NCBI RefSeq assembly: GCF_900186125.1 | Contig: NZ_FYBQ01000008.1 | Location: forward strand, 1-64,000 | Source: Listeria goaensis | Lineage (GTDB): Bacteria > Bacillota > Bacilli > Lactobacillales > Listeriaceae | Length of the DNA stretch: 64,000 bases | Direction of reading: 5' to 3' | Shown here: positions 1 through 8,603 of the stretch, one piece after another | Position numbering within the stretch: the first letter of the stretch is position 1 | Layout of the letters: every line of letters starts with the position of its first letter | Position numbers and translations under genes: made by a program | Notes under the pieces: generated by a model | What the model saw: the letters and a program-made list of their open reading frames with translations, nothing else | Databases searched by the model: none | Told to the model about the DNA's origin: nothing

Positions 1-2700
1 AATCTAAGGCATTAATTGTCGTTGGCGCAATATTACCTTGTGCAACCGTAGTATTCGCACTTTCTGTTTTGCCTTTCGCTGTTGCACTTGCCGTTACGAC
101 CGTTCCAAATGCTTGTTTTGGAATAGTTAACATATACGTTCCATCAGAAGCTACCGTTCCACTTGCAATTTGGTTGTTGTTTTGATCTTTAATCACAATC
201 GTTGCGTTTGGTTCTGCGGTTCCTTCTGCTTTCACAGAATCCGTTGTAAGTGAGTTAATCGTCGTTGGTGCAATATTACCTTGGGTGACGGTTGTATTCG
301 CACTTGAAGATTTACCATTCTTCGTTGCGGTTGCCGTTACAACCGTATTGACTGCTTGTTTTGGAATCGTAATGCTATATGTGCCGTTCGCTTGAACAAC
401 ACCACTTGCAATTTGGTTGTTGTTTTGATCTTTAAATACAATCGTTGCGTTCGGTTCTGCGGTTCCTTCTGCTTTCACAGAATCTGTTGTAAGTGGATTA
501 ATTGTTGTTGCAGCAATATTACCTTGTGTGACGGTTGTACTCGCACTTGCTGTTTTTCCACTCGCACTTGCCGTTGCCGTTACCACAGTTCCAACAACTT
601 GTTTTGGAATTAAGAGAAGATACGTACCATCTGATGCTACTCGGCCACTTGCAATTTGATTATCATTTTGATCTTTAATCACAATCGTTGCATTTGGCTC
701 TGCGGTTCCTGCTACTGATGTAGAGTCCGTTGTCAAAGCACCAATTGTTGTCGGCGCAATATCTCCTTGAATAACGGTTGTGTTTGCACTCGCTGACTTA
801 CTATTTTTCGTTGCATCAGCTGTCACAACTACTCCAGCCGCTTGTTTTGGAATGGTGATGCTGTAGTTTCCATTCGCATCCACTTTTCCTGTTGCAATCG
901 TAGTGTTACCTACTTTAATAGCCATATCTGCGTTTGGTTCTGCTGTTCCTTCTGCTTTCACAGAATCTGTCGTTAAGCTATTAATTGTCGTTGGTGCAAG
1001 GTTACCTTGAGTAACCGTTGTATTCGCACTTGCTGTTTTTCCATTTGCACTTGCTGTCGCGGTTACGACTGTTCCAAATGCTTGTTTTGGAATCGTAATA
1101 CTATACGTACCGTCTGATGTTACTCGGCCGCTTGCAATTTGATTATCATTTTGGTCTTTAATTACAATTGTTGCATTCGGCTCTGCGGTTCCTTCCGCTT
1201 TCACTGAATCTGTTGTTAATGCATTAATCGTTGTTGGGGCAATATTGCCTTGGGTAACTGTTGTACTCGCACTTGCTGTTTTTCCACTTGCACTTGCTGT
1301 TGCCGTTACTACAGTTCCAACAACTTGTTTTGGAATCACTAGAAGGTACGTGCCATCTGACGCTACACGACCACTTGCTAATTGATTATCATCTTGATCT
1401 TTAATCACAATCGTTGCATTTGGCTCTGCTGTTCCTGCTACTGATGTAGAGTCCGTTGTCAAAGCACCAATTGTTGTCGGCGCAATATTACCTTGAGTAA
1501 CCGTAGTACTTGCACTCTCTGTTTTTCCACTTGCACTTGCTGTTGCAGTTACAACCGTTCCAACTGCTTGTTTCGGAATTAAGAGAAGGTACGTACCATC
1601 TGACGCTACACGACCACTTGCTAACTGATTGTTATTTTGATCTTTAATCACAATCGTTGCATTCGGCTCGGCTGTTCCTTCGGCTACTGTAGAATCCGTT
1701 GTCAAGGCACCAATCGTTGTTGGCGCAATATTGCCTTGGGTAACCGTTGTGTTCGCACTTGCTGATTTGCCATTCTTCGTTGCGGTTGCCGTTACAATCG
1801 TACCAGCAGTTTGTTTCGGAATCGTAATGCTATAGGCTCCACTTGCATTAGATGTACCCGTTGCAATCGTCGTTTGGCCGGCTTTTATTGTAATTGATGC
1901 ATTTGGCTCTGCTGTTCCTTCTGCTTTCACAGAGTCCGTTGTTAACGCATTAATCGTTGTCGGCGCAAGGTCTCCTTGCGTTACCGTTGTGGTTGCCGTA
2001 TTCGATGTTACACCATTTTTTGTTGCCGTTGCTTCCACAACTGTTCCAACTGCTTGTTTTGGAATCGTAATGCTGTAATGACCACTAGCATCTGCTTTTC
2101 CTGTTGCAATTGTTGTTTGACCGACTTTAATTGTCATATCCGCGTTTGGTTCAGCCGTTCCTTCTGCTTTCACGGAATCGGTTGTTAGACTGTTAATTGT
2201 CGTTGCGGCAATCGCTCCTTGAGTAACTGTTGTGGTTGCCGTATTTGATGTTTTGCCATTTTTTGTTGCCGTTGATTCGACAACTGTTCCAACTGTTTGT
2301 TTTGGAATCGTAATGCTGTAGGCTCCACTTGCATTAGATGTACCCGTTGCAATCGTCGTTTGACCGACTTTTATTGCAATTGATGCATTTGGTTCCGCGG
2401 TTCCTTCTGCTTTTACAGAATCCGTTGTTAACGCATTAATCGTTGTCGACGCAAGATTTCCTTGCGTGACTGTTGTATCCGCACTCTTCGTTTGGCCGTT
2501 CTTCGTTACAGCTGCCGTGACAACTGTTCCAACGGCTTGTTTTGGAATCGTAATGCTGTAGTTTCCATCAGAACCTACTTTTCCACTCCCGATTTGCGTA
2601 TTGTTTTGGTCTTTAATCACAATATCCGCATTTGGTTCCGCTGTTCCTTCTGCTTTTACGGAATCCGTTGTTAATGCATTAATCGTTGTATCTGCAATAG
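1..2700 (-). repeat. Distal Ig-module array (11 full repeats plus start of a 12th)
   Basis: Eleven complete ~243-bp modules follow the two odd central modules (about 2700-3235), and the next one begins at the window edge. Several copies are almost identical at DNA level. For example, about 50 bases ending near 760 recur near 1486, three modules away. This points to recent duplication or gene conversion. Confidence 0.88.
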
Positions 2701-5700
2701 TAGCAACTAGTGGTACTCTTGTTCTTGCAATTTCAAGATTTTCTGAGTTATAACCAATCGCATAGACTTCATCTGTTGCTGCATTTGTGATAGCTGTACG
2801 TGCATAATATTGGAAGGTACCATCTGTTCCAACTGGAATCTTCGTAAGAGGCGTCCCATTTACAACAAGTCCTACTTTGACAACAGAACCTGTGTATGTT
2901 CCGCGTACATAAGAATCTGCACCACCAACAACAAAGGTATTCGGTGTAATCGTTCCAACTTTTAAGTCGCCATCTTTCACCGTCACACGTTTCCGGTCTA
3001 ATTCTTGATTGGATGCATCAAGACCAACTAAATACGCGACTTGATTCGTATTTGTTATCACGCCTTTTGCATAATATTCAAAGCTTCCTGTAACAGGAAT
3101 GGTTGATTTTCTAACACCATCTACTTCGAGATACACTTTTGTAATATCCCCTGTTACTTCGGCTTGAATGCGACTGTCATAGCCCACATAGAAGTCTTCT
3201 TTCACCGTTACGGTTCCCGTATGTTCACGCGTAACTTCAGTAGAGGCACTCGATGTTTTTCCATTTGCAGTGGCTGTCGCCGTTACCATTGTCCCTTCTG
3301 CTTGTACAGGGATAGTGAAACTATAACGTCCGTCAGAACCTGCAGCTCCTTGGGCAATCGTTGTCGTACCTGCTTTAATCACCATGCTTGCATTCGGTTC
3401 CGCAGTTCCTTGTGCAATCGTTGATGTTGTTGTTAATGGATCAATCGTCGTTTGTGCAATTGTTGCGCCCGCTGTTACGGTCGTATTTGCACTCGATGTT
3501 TTTCCGTTCGCTGTTGCAGTAGCTGTGACAACTGTTCCCATACTTTGTTGTGGAATCGTCAAGCTGTATTTCCCATCAGAGCCTACTTTTCCACTTGCCA
3601 GTTGCGTATTGTTTTGGTCTTTAATCACAATATTCGCGTTTGGCTCAGCCGTTCCTTCTGCTTTTACAGAATCCGTTGTTAACGAATTAATGGTAGTTTG
3701 CGCAATACGATCATTGATGACTGTTGTATTTGCACTTGATGTCTTACCATTCGATGTCGCGGTTGCTGTTACAACTGTTCCAGCTGCTTGTGGTTGAATC
3801 GTCACCGTGTAAATTCCATCAGAACCAATTCTTCCACTTGCAATTTGGTTGTTATCTTGATCTTTTAGAACGATTGTTGCGTTTGGCTCACCAGCCCCTG
3901 AAGCCGTTACGGATTCAGTATTTAATGGGTTAATGGTAGTTTGCGCAATACGATCATTAGTAACGACCGCAACGGCACTCTCTGTTTTTCCATTTTTAGT
4001 TGCTGTCGCTGTGACAATCGTTCCAACCAATTGTTTCGGAATCGTCACACTATAAATACCATCAGAACCTACTGTTCCACTTGCAATTTGATTGTTATTT
4101 TGATCTTTAAACACAATCGGCGCATTTGGTTCTGCAGTACCTTCTGCTTTCACAGAATCTGTGTTCAATGGGTTAATCGTTGTTTTCGCGATACTACCTT
4201 GAGTGACGGTTGTGTTGGCACTCGATGTTTTCTCGCCAATTGTCGCGGTTGCCGTTACAACTGTTCCGACTGTTTGTTTCGGAATGGTAATGTCATAGCG
4301 ACCATCAGAACCCGCTTGTCCCGTCCCAATTGTACTCGAACCTACTTTAATCACTACATTCGAGTTAGGTTCAGCTGTTCCTTGTGCTTTTATCGAATCC
4401 GTTGTTAACGCATTAATCGTTGTTTGCGCAAGGTTCCCTTGTGAAACGGTTGTATTCGCACTCGATGTTTGGCTATCTTTTGTTGCCGTTGCCGTTACAA
4501 TTGTTCCTACGGCTTGTTTTGAAATCGTCAAGCTATACGTGCCATCAGAAGCCACTTGACCATTAGCCAGTTGGTTATTATTTTGATCTTTAATCACAAT
4601 AGCCGCATTTGGTTCAGCGGTTCCTTCTGCTTTTATTGAATCTGTTGTTAAGGAATTAATTGTGGTTTGCGCAATAGCTCCTTGTGTGACGGTCGTATTC
4701 GCACTCGACGTTTTGCCAGCTAATGTAGCTGTTGCGGTAACGATTGTTCCTACGGCTTGTTTTGGAATACCTAAGCTGTAATTACCATCAGCGGAAACCC
4801 TACCTGTTGCAATTGTATTTCCACCAACTTTAATCGTAATATCTGCGTTGGGTTGGGCAGTTCCTTCTGCAAGAGTAGAATTAGTCGTTAACGCGCCAAT
4901 AGTTGTTTGCACAAGATTCCCTTGTGTAACAATTGTAGAATCGCTTTCTGTCTTACCACCTTTTGTTGCCGTTGCCGTTACAGTTGTTCCCACCACTTGC
5001 TTCGGAATGGTTACACTGTACGTACCACTTGCGGTTACAGTACCAGTTGCAATTTGATTGTTGTTTTGATCTTTAAACACAATGCTTGCACCTGGTTCAG
5101 CTGTTCCTTCTGCTTTTATTGAATCCGTTGTTAAAGGATTGATGACTGTTCGTGCAATATTGCCTTGGGTAACTGTTGTATTTGCACTTGCTGTTTTATC
5201 ATTCTCTGCTGTCGCAGTTGCCGTTACAACCGTTCCTGCGGCTTGCTTCGGAATAGTTACACTGTACGTACCATTAGCGGCTACATCGCCACTTGCAATT
5301 TGATTGTTATTTTGATCTTTAAACACAATCTTTGCATTTGGCTCAGCTGTTCCTTCTGCTTTTACAGAATCTGTTGTTAGTGCATTAATCGTTGTCGGCG
5401 CAATTTCTGCATCTAAATCGACAATGCTAAAATCGCTCATTTGAATGGTCCCATTCGTTGTTTCAAACATAACGTGAGACTTGTCTGAAAGTGCTGTAAA
5501 TGTACCAGTTGTTAATTGACCGTCAGCATTTGCAAAGCCATAAGGACTGTTATGATGAGAGTAGAGTGCATCGCGATCGGTTACATTCGGGAAATAATTG
5601 TCCCCATTATTAACAGCCACCTCTACTTTTCCAGTTCCCCCAGTTGGCGTAACTCTATATTGAATTCGATAGTTATGTCCTGCCACCGTGTCGAAACCTT

Positions 5701-6091
5701 GACCTATCCCAAAAGATGTAGCGTAAGGTTGTGTTTGATTAGCACGTATTTGACCTATTCCATTCCCAGAGAATTTAGCGGCATAATTATCATTATTCCA
5801 CGTATATTCCCAACCATCTTGAGATGTTCCCCAACCAGGCCTTGTTAAATTACCTGTATTTGGTACACCAATCCAATAGATAGGATACCACTTTAGTTTA
5901 CTGCTGAAACTTGCATCCACAAGATTTCCGCTACCTGCTTCCAAATTGGCTTTAAGATTATTTACGCCAGCATTAGCTGCATCTGCCGTTACTACATTAA
6001 ACGGTATCGATGTCGCAATAGTCGACGCAAAAACAGTTGCTGCCACTGTACTAAGTGCAATTTTTTTCAACTTTGATTTTTTGATCTTCAA
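1..6091 (-). CDS. Giant secreted Ig-like repeat protein (N-terminal 2030 residues, C-terminus outside window)
   Basis: The minus-strand frame is open from a TTG at 6091 to the window edge. An AGAAGGAG ribosome site lies about 10 nt upstream of the TTG. The first ~40 residues are a signal peptide: a Lys-rich start (MKIKKSKLKKIAL), a hydrophobic Ala/Thr stretch and a cut site near ADAANA. Residues ~45-225 form a non-repeated domain rich in aromatic residues and Gly, resembling a carbohydrate-binding jelly roll (inference). Then come nine ~81-residue Ig-like modules, two modules of a different ~75-residue type, and eleven more modules plus the start of another. Modules carry a TTDSVKAEGTAEPNA stretch followed by VVTATAT. 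Such arrays are typical of Listeria LPXTG wall proteins that hold an adhesive head away from the cell; the anchor motif would lie off the window. Strand, start and secretion are well supported; the ligand is unknown. Confidence 0.9.
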   Translation of the reverse strand, partial: MKIKKSKLKKIALSTVAATVFASTIATSIPFNVVTADAANAGVNNLKANLEAGSGNLVDASFSSKLKWYPIYWIGVPNTGNLTRPGWGTSQDGWEYTWNNDNYAAKFSGNGIGQIRANQTQPYATSFGIGQGFDTVAGHNYRIQYRVTPTGGTGKVEVAVNNGDNYFPNVTDRDALYSHHNSPYGFANADGQLTTGTFTALSDKSHVMFETTNGTIQMSDFSIVDLDAEIAPTTINALTTDSVKAEGTAEPNAKIVFKDQNNNQIASGDVAANGTYSVTIPKQAAGTVVTATATAENDKTASANTTVTQGNIARTVINPLTTDSIKAEGTAEPGASIVFKDQNNNQIATGTVTASGTYSVTIPKQVVGTTVTATATKGGKTESDSTIVTQGNLVQTTIGALTTNSTLAEGTAQPNADITIKVGGNTIATGRVSADGNYSLGIPKQAVGTIVTATATLAGKTSSANTTVTQGAIAQTTINSLTTDSIKAEGTAEPNAAIVIKDQNNNQLANGQVASDGTYSLTISKQAVGTIVTATATKDSQTSSANTTVSQGNLAQTTINALTTDSIKAQGTAEPNSNVVIKVGSSTIGTGQAGSDGRYDITIPKQTVGTVVTATATIGEKTSSANTTVTQGSIAKTTINPLNTDSVKAEGTAEPNAPIVFKDQNNNQIASGTVGSDGIYSVTIPKQLVGTIVTATATKNGKTESAVAVVTNDRIAQTTINPLNTESVTASGAGEPNATIVLKDQDNNQIASGRIGSDGIYTVTIQPQAAGTVVTATATSNGKTSSANTTVINDRIAQTTINSLTTDSVKAEGTAEPNANIVIKDQNNTQLASGKVGSDGKYSLTIPQQSMGTVVTATATANGKTSSANTTVTAGATIAQTTIDPLTTTSTIAQGTAEPNASMVIKAGTTTIAQGAAGSDGRYSFTIPVQAEGTMVTATATANGKTSSASTEVTREHTGTVTVKEDFYVGYDSRIQAEVTGDITKVYLEVDGVRKSTIPVTGSFEYYAKGVITNTNQVAYLVGLDASNQELDRKRVTVKDGDLKVGTITPNTFVVGGADSYVRGTYTGSVVKVGLVVNGTPLTKIPVGTDGTFQYYARTAITNAATDEVYAIGYNSENLEIARTRVPLVATIADTTINALTTDSVKAEGTAEPNADIVIKDQNNTQIGSGKVGSDGNYSITIPKQAVGTVVTAAVTKNGQTKSADTTVTQGNLASTTINALTTDSVKAEGTAEPNASIAIKVGQTTIATGTSNASGAYSITIPKQTVGTVVESTATKNGKTSNTATTTVTQGAIAATTINSLTTDSVKAEGTAEPNADMTIKVGQTTIATGKADASGHYSITIPKQAVGTVVEATATKNGVTSNTATTTVTQGDLAPTTINALTTDSVKAEGTAEPNASITIKAGQTTIATGTSNASGAYSITIPKQTAGTIVTATATKNGKSASANTTVTQGNIAPTTIGALTTDSTVAEGTAEPNATIVIKDQNNNQLASGRVASDGTYLLLIPKQAVGTVVTATASASGKTESASTTVTQGNIAPTTIGALTTDSTSVAGTAEPNATIVIKDQDDNQLASGRVASDGTYLLVIPKQVVGTVVTATASASGKTASASTTVTQGNIAPTTINALTTDSVKAEGTAEPNATIVIKDQNDNQIASGRVTSDGTYSITIPKQAFGTVVTATASANGKTASANTTVTQGNLAPTTINSLTTDSVKAEGTAEPNADMAIKVGNTTIATGKVDANGNYSITIPKQAAGVVVTADATKNSKSASANTTVIQGDIAPTTIGALTTDSTSVAGTAEPNATIVIKDQNDNQIASGRVASDGTYLLLIPKQVVGTVVTATASASGKTASASTTVTQGNIAATTINPLTTDSVKAEGTAEPNATIVFKDQNNNQIASGVVQANGTYSITIPKQAVNTVVTATATKNGKSSSANTTVTQGNIAPTTINSLTTDSVKAEGTAEPNATIVIKDQNNNQIASGTVASDGTYMLTIPKQAFGTVVTASATAKGKTESANTTVAQGNIAPTTINALD
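3235..5409 (-). repeat. Proximal Ig-module array (9 tandem ~243-bp repeats)
   Basis: Nine consecutive modules of about 240-243 bp encode ~81-residue Ig-like domains. Most begin with I/L-A-x-T-T-I-N-x-L. Two subtypes alternate: one has KDQNNNQIASG in the middle, the other KVGxxTIATG. Module copies here are more diverged from each other than those in the distal array. Confidence 0.88.
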
Positions 6092-6136
6092 ATTGTCAAT
6101 TCTCCTTCTTAATTGTTTTTTGAACATAATAAAAGA

Positions 6137-6179
6137 TAGAAAATTTACATTAGGGTTCTAATCCCTAAACTCTTTTCTA
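6137..6179 (-). promoter_or_regulatory. Leader hairpin upstream of the surface protein
   Basis: On the minus strand TAGAAAA pairs with TTTTCTA (outer stem), and TTAGGG pairs with CCCTAA (inner stem, 7-nt loop). The structure begins immediately after the stop codon of a short leader ORF and ends about 45 nt before the TTG start. It has no long T-run, so it looks more like a translational or stability element than a terminator. Confidence 0.5.
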
Positions 6180-6221
6180 CTAAATCGCTTCCCGTCTATA
6201 GATATCTAATTTTTTCGTCAA
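6180..6221 (-). CDS. Possible 13-residue leader peptide (MTKKLDIYRREAI)
   Basis: A TTG-started ORF sits behind a strong GAGGAGG-type ribosome site, 6 nt or less away, about 90 nt upstream of the giant repeat protein and in the same direction. Its stop codon abuts the leader hairpin. The strong ribosome site without a long gene is the main evidence; it could also be a remnant. Confidence 0.4.
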   Translation of the reverse strand: MTKKLDIYRREAI

Positions 6222-6248
6222 TCCTCCTCTTCTAAAACAAATTGATAT

Positions 6249-6276
6249 TCTATACTTTTTCATAGTAACACTTAAA
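6249..6276 (-). promoter_or_regulatory. Candidate promoter of the repeat-protein gene
   Basis: A TATAGA -10 (6249-6254) lies 16 nt downstream of a weak TTTAAG -35 (6271-6276), in a very AT-rich stretch upstream of the leader ORF. No PrfA-box-like palindrome was seen in 6092-6360. Confidence 0.3.
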
Positions 6277-6361
6277 ATCTATTGAAAATGGCTATAAAAA
6301 TAGATTTTCCAATTGATTTTTTGTAAATTCTGTGACAAAATGACACAACTAAACTTCAAAC

Positions 6362-6407
6362 AGCAAAAAAAGCGAGAAAAATAAATTTCTCACTTTTTTT
6401 CGTTATT
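6362..6407 (-). terminator. Intrinsic terminator after the DMT pair
   Basis: On the minus strand GTGAGAAA pairs with TTTCTCGC (one wobble pair), and seven T's follow. It lies just beyond the stop codon of the second DMT gene. Confidence 0.8.
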
Positions 6408-6422
6408 TTATACCTTTTTAAA

Positions 6423-6890
6423 TCAGAATTTTTGAATTAGAATAACGCCTATCAGCATAATAAGAACCCCTAAAACACGGTAGCGATTAATCGGATGGCG
6501 GATAACTCCGAACCAGCCGAAATGGTCAATTAAAAGAGCGATGAGCATTTGACCACAAATCGCGAGAACAACAACCATTGCGGAGCCGAGCACTGGCAGA
6601 AGCAGGATATTAGACGTGATGAAGAAAACGCCCATTAGGCCGCCTGTGAAAATCCACCACGGTACTTTTCCGACACCGCGAAGTTTAAAAGTGACTCTTT
6701 TCTCAACGACAAGGCAAATGATGAAAAGCGCGATTGTTCCGACTGAAAACGAGATTAGCGAAGCGACAAACGGAGACCCGACGGCTTCGCGAAGTTTTCC
6801 GTTGATGGACGTTTGAACGGGCGACATCATTCCAGCGAAAAAGCCCATCATCATGAATAAAAATACTGTTTTTGGAGCTTGTTTAACCAA
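6423..6890 (-). CDS. YdcZ-type (DUF606) DMT transporter subunit B
   Basis: A 155-residue integral membrane protein with about five hydrophobic helices. It has the family pattern near the N-terminus (GMMSPVQTSINGKLR) and a Gly-rich loop followed by NILLLPVLGSA. These short DMT-superfamily proteins often come as pairs that may form heterodimers, like small multidrug-resistance pairs. The start is TTG behind an AGGGAGGG ribosome site. It lies 12 nt after the paralogous gene upstream, so the two are an operon. The substrate is unknown. Confidence 0.85.
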   Translation of the reverse strand: MVKQAPKTVFLFMMMGFFAGMMSPVQTSINGKLREAVGSPFVASLISFSVGTIALFIICLVVEKRVTFKLRGVGKVPWWIFTGGLMGVFFITSNILLLPVLGSAMVVVLAICGQMLIALLIDHFGWFGVIRHPINRYRVLGVLIMLIGVILIQKF

Positions 6891-6902
6891 ATGAATCCCT
6901 CC

Positions 6903-7352
6903 CTAAAATCTTTGCATCAAAAAGACGCCGAAAAACATGAGTAACACTCCAATGAGTCGTTCGGGGTTTAGTTCATGGACAGGCAAATTGAACCAGCCGA
7001 ACTGGTCGATTAAAATTGCCATAATCATTTGTCCACAAACGGTCACCATAACGGTTAATGCCGCGCCTAATTTTGGTAAAAGTAAAATGTTATTCGTTAA
7101 GAAAATGATGCCGAGCACACCGCCGCCAAACCAAATCCACCATGGGCTTGTAGCGATGGCCTCGCTAAACACACTATAATCACGAAATGTAATTAATGAA
7201 ATAATAAGTAAAACGGTGCTGCCGACTGCAAATGAAACGAATGATGCGATGAACGGTGATTGTGTGTACCCTTTTAATCGCGTGTTTACAGATGTTTGAA
7301 CGGGCAGCATCATGCCAGCTAGAATACCGGCTAGTAAGTAAAAAGCAATCAA
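6903..7352 (-). CDS. YdcZ-type (DUF606) DMT transporter subunit A
   Basis: A 149-residue paralogue of the following gene, with the same layout: about five membrane helices, GMMLPVQTSVNTRLK near the start and NNILLLPKLGAALTVM in the middle. The start is TTG behind a GAAGGA site. As first gene of the pair it presumably gives one half of a heterodimeric exporter (inference from pairing). No regulator gene is adjacent. Confidence 0.85.
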   Translation of the reverse strand: MIAFYLLAGILAGMMLPVQTSVNTRLKGYTQSPFIASFVSFAVGSTVLLIISLITFRDYSVFSEAIATSPWWIWFGGGVLGIIFLTNNILLLPKLGAALTVMVTVCGQMIMAILIDQFGWFNLPVHELNPERLIGVLLMFFGVFLMQRF

Positions 7353-7420
7353 TTTTTTTCCTTCTCCCTCTCTAATTCACTCACTTAGTTTACGCGTAAA
7401 TATGCCATTTGTAAACACCA

Positions 7421-8503
7421 TTACTGTTCAGCATATTCAAGCATTTTATAATGCGCATCTAACGCGCTTTTGGCATTTTCATAAACAAGATTTAATAGTG
7501 CTTTCTTTTCGCCTTTTTTAGGCGTGCGGACTTTGATTTCGAGCGTTTCTGCTAATAATTTCGCGTTTAGTTGTTCTGGGATGAGTAGTTCTTTTGGTTT
7601 TAAATGGTTGGGATGCGAATAAAATGTGACGAGGTAGCTTTCGACCATTTCTTCGAGGTCCGTTGTATACTCAAATACTTTTGCGGTTCGGCCAACGATG
7701 GCGCCATTTCGAACGAAGAAAACTTGAACGGCGAGAGCCGCTTCTCCGGCGACAAAATTGGCTACGTCGCGGTGGCCAAAATCGCGGGTGATTACTTTTT
7801 GTTTTTCGGTAAGGCGTTCTAACACGCTTAAAAGTTCATTTGTTTCTTTGGCTCGTTCAAATTCGAGCGCCTCCATTTGGCTTGCCATACGCATTTTCAT
7901 TTCCCGTTTGACTTCTGTTTGTCCGCCGTTTAAAAAGTGCCTAATCTTTTTGATTTGCCTTGTATACTCTTCTTGACTCACATTTCTAGCACAAGGGCCA
8001 ATACACATGCCTAAATGATAGTAAAAACATGGTCGGCCTCGCTTTCCTGAACAATAACAGAGGGGGTAAAGTTTTTGTAGCAATTCAAGGGTTTCTGTTG
8101 CCATGTAACGGCTTGCGTATGGTCCAAAGTAATGGGCACCGTCTTTTTCGATGTCTTTTGTGAGCTCAAGATGCGGGTTTTTTTCGTTTGTGATTTTAAT
8201 GTAGAGATAGCGGATTTCTTCTTTCAACATAACGTTATAGGGCGGCTGATATTTCATGATGAGCGTCATTTCAAGCAGAAGTGCCTCTTGTTCGGTGTCT
8301 GTAAGAATAAGTTCAAAATCGTGGATATGGTGAACTAAACGTTTTGTTTTCCCAATTTGCGTTTTTGTAAAATAGGATTTTACACGTTTTTTTAAGTTTT
8401 TTGATTTTCCAATATATAAAATTTCGCCTTTTTTGTCGCGATACATGTAGCAACCTGGCGACTCTGGCAAAGTTTTGAGTTTTTGCTGCAACTCGCTATT
8501 CAT
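7421..8503 (-). CDS. UvrC-like GIY-YIG endonuclease lacking the C-terminal half (Cho-like)
   Basis: A 360-residue protein. I chose the ATG at 8503 (GGAGG 7 nt upstream; the protein begins MNSELQQKLKTLPESPGCYM) over a longer upstream reading. Residues ~16-95 are a UvrC-type GIY-YIG nuclease domain (GCY at 17-19, YIGKSKNLKKRV from 30). It is followed by the Cys-rich segment (CYCSGKRGRPCFYYHLGMC) and a UVR-like coiled coil. The RNase H-like and HhH domains of full UvrC (about 600 residues) are absent. In E. coli the analogous short protein Cho makes the 3' incision and is SOS-induced. Here a LexA-like box overlaps the promoter region, which supports a DNA-damage role. Confidence 0.82.
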   Translation of the reverse strand: MNSELQQKLKTLPESPGCYMYRDKKGEILYIGKSKNLKKRVKSYFTKTQIGKTKRLVHHIHDFELILTDTEQEALLLEMTLIMKYQPPYNVMLKEEIRYLYIKITNEKNPHLELTKDIEKDGAHYFGPYASRYMATETLELLQKLYPLCYCSGKRGRPCFYYHLGMCIGPCARNVSQEEYTRQIKKIRHFLNGGQTEVKREMKMRMASQMEALEFERAKETNELLSVLERLTEKQKVITRDFGHRDVANFVAGEAALAVQVFFVRNGAIVGRTAKVFEYTTDLEEMVESYLVTFYSHPNHLKPKELLIPEQLNAKLLAETLEIKVRTPKKGEKKALLNLVYENAKSALDAHYKMLEYAEQ

Positions 8504-8517
8504 TTGACGACCTCCAA

Positions 8518-8566
8518 AAACGTACGTTCGCCCTTTTATTTTAGCCCTTTCGGATAGTTTTGTAAA
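8518..8566 (-). promoter_or_regulatory. SOS-type promoter with LexA-like box
   Basis: On the minus strand TTTACA (8561-8566) and TAAAAT (8538-8543) are separated by exactly 17 nt. Just downstream is CGAACGTACGTTT (8518-8530), which fits the Gram-positive LexA operator core GAAC-N4-GTTY. The box lies between the promoter and the GGAGG of the UvrC-like gene. Confidence 0.65.
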
Positions 8567-8603
8567 GACGAGACAGGAAATGTCTTTTGTCAAATTGAGT
8601 TGT

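Noticed and set aside
356-5380. Several plus-strand ORFs (Cys-, Asn- and Ala/Val-rich) across the repeat region
   Set aside because: They are antisense shadows of the minus-strand Ig-repeat gene; their composition is odd and repeats with the module period, and none has a ribosome site.
1-5409. CRISPR-like regular repeats
   Set aside because: The ~243-bp period is that of in-frame protein modules, far too long for CRISPR, and there are no spacers or cas genes.
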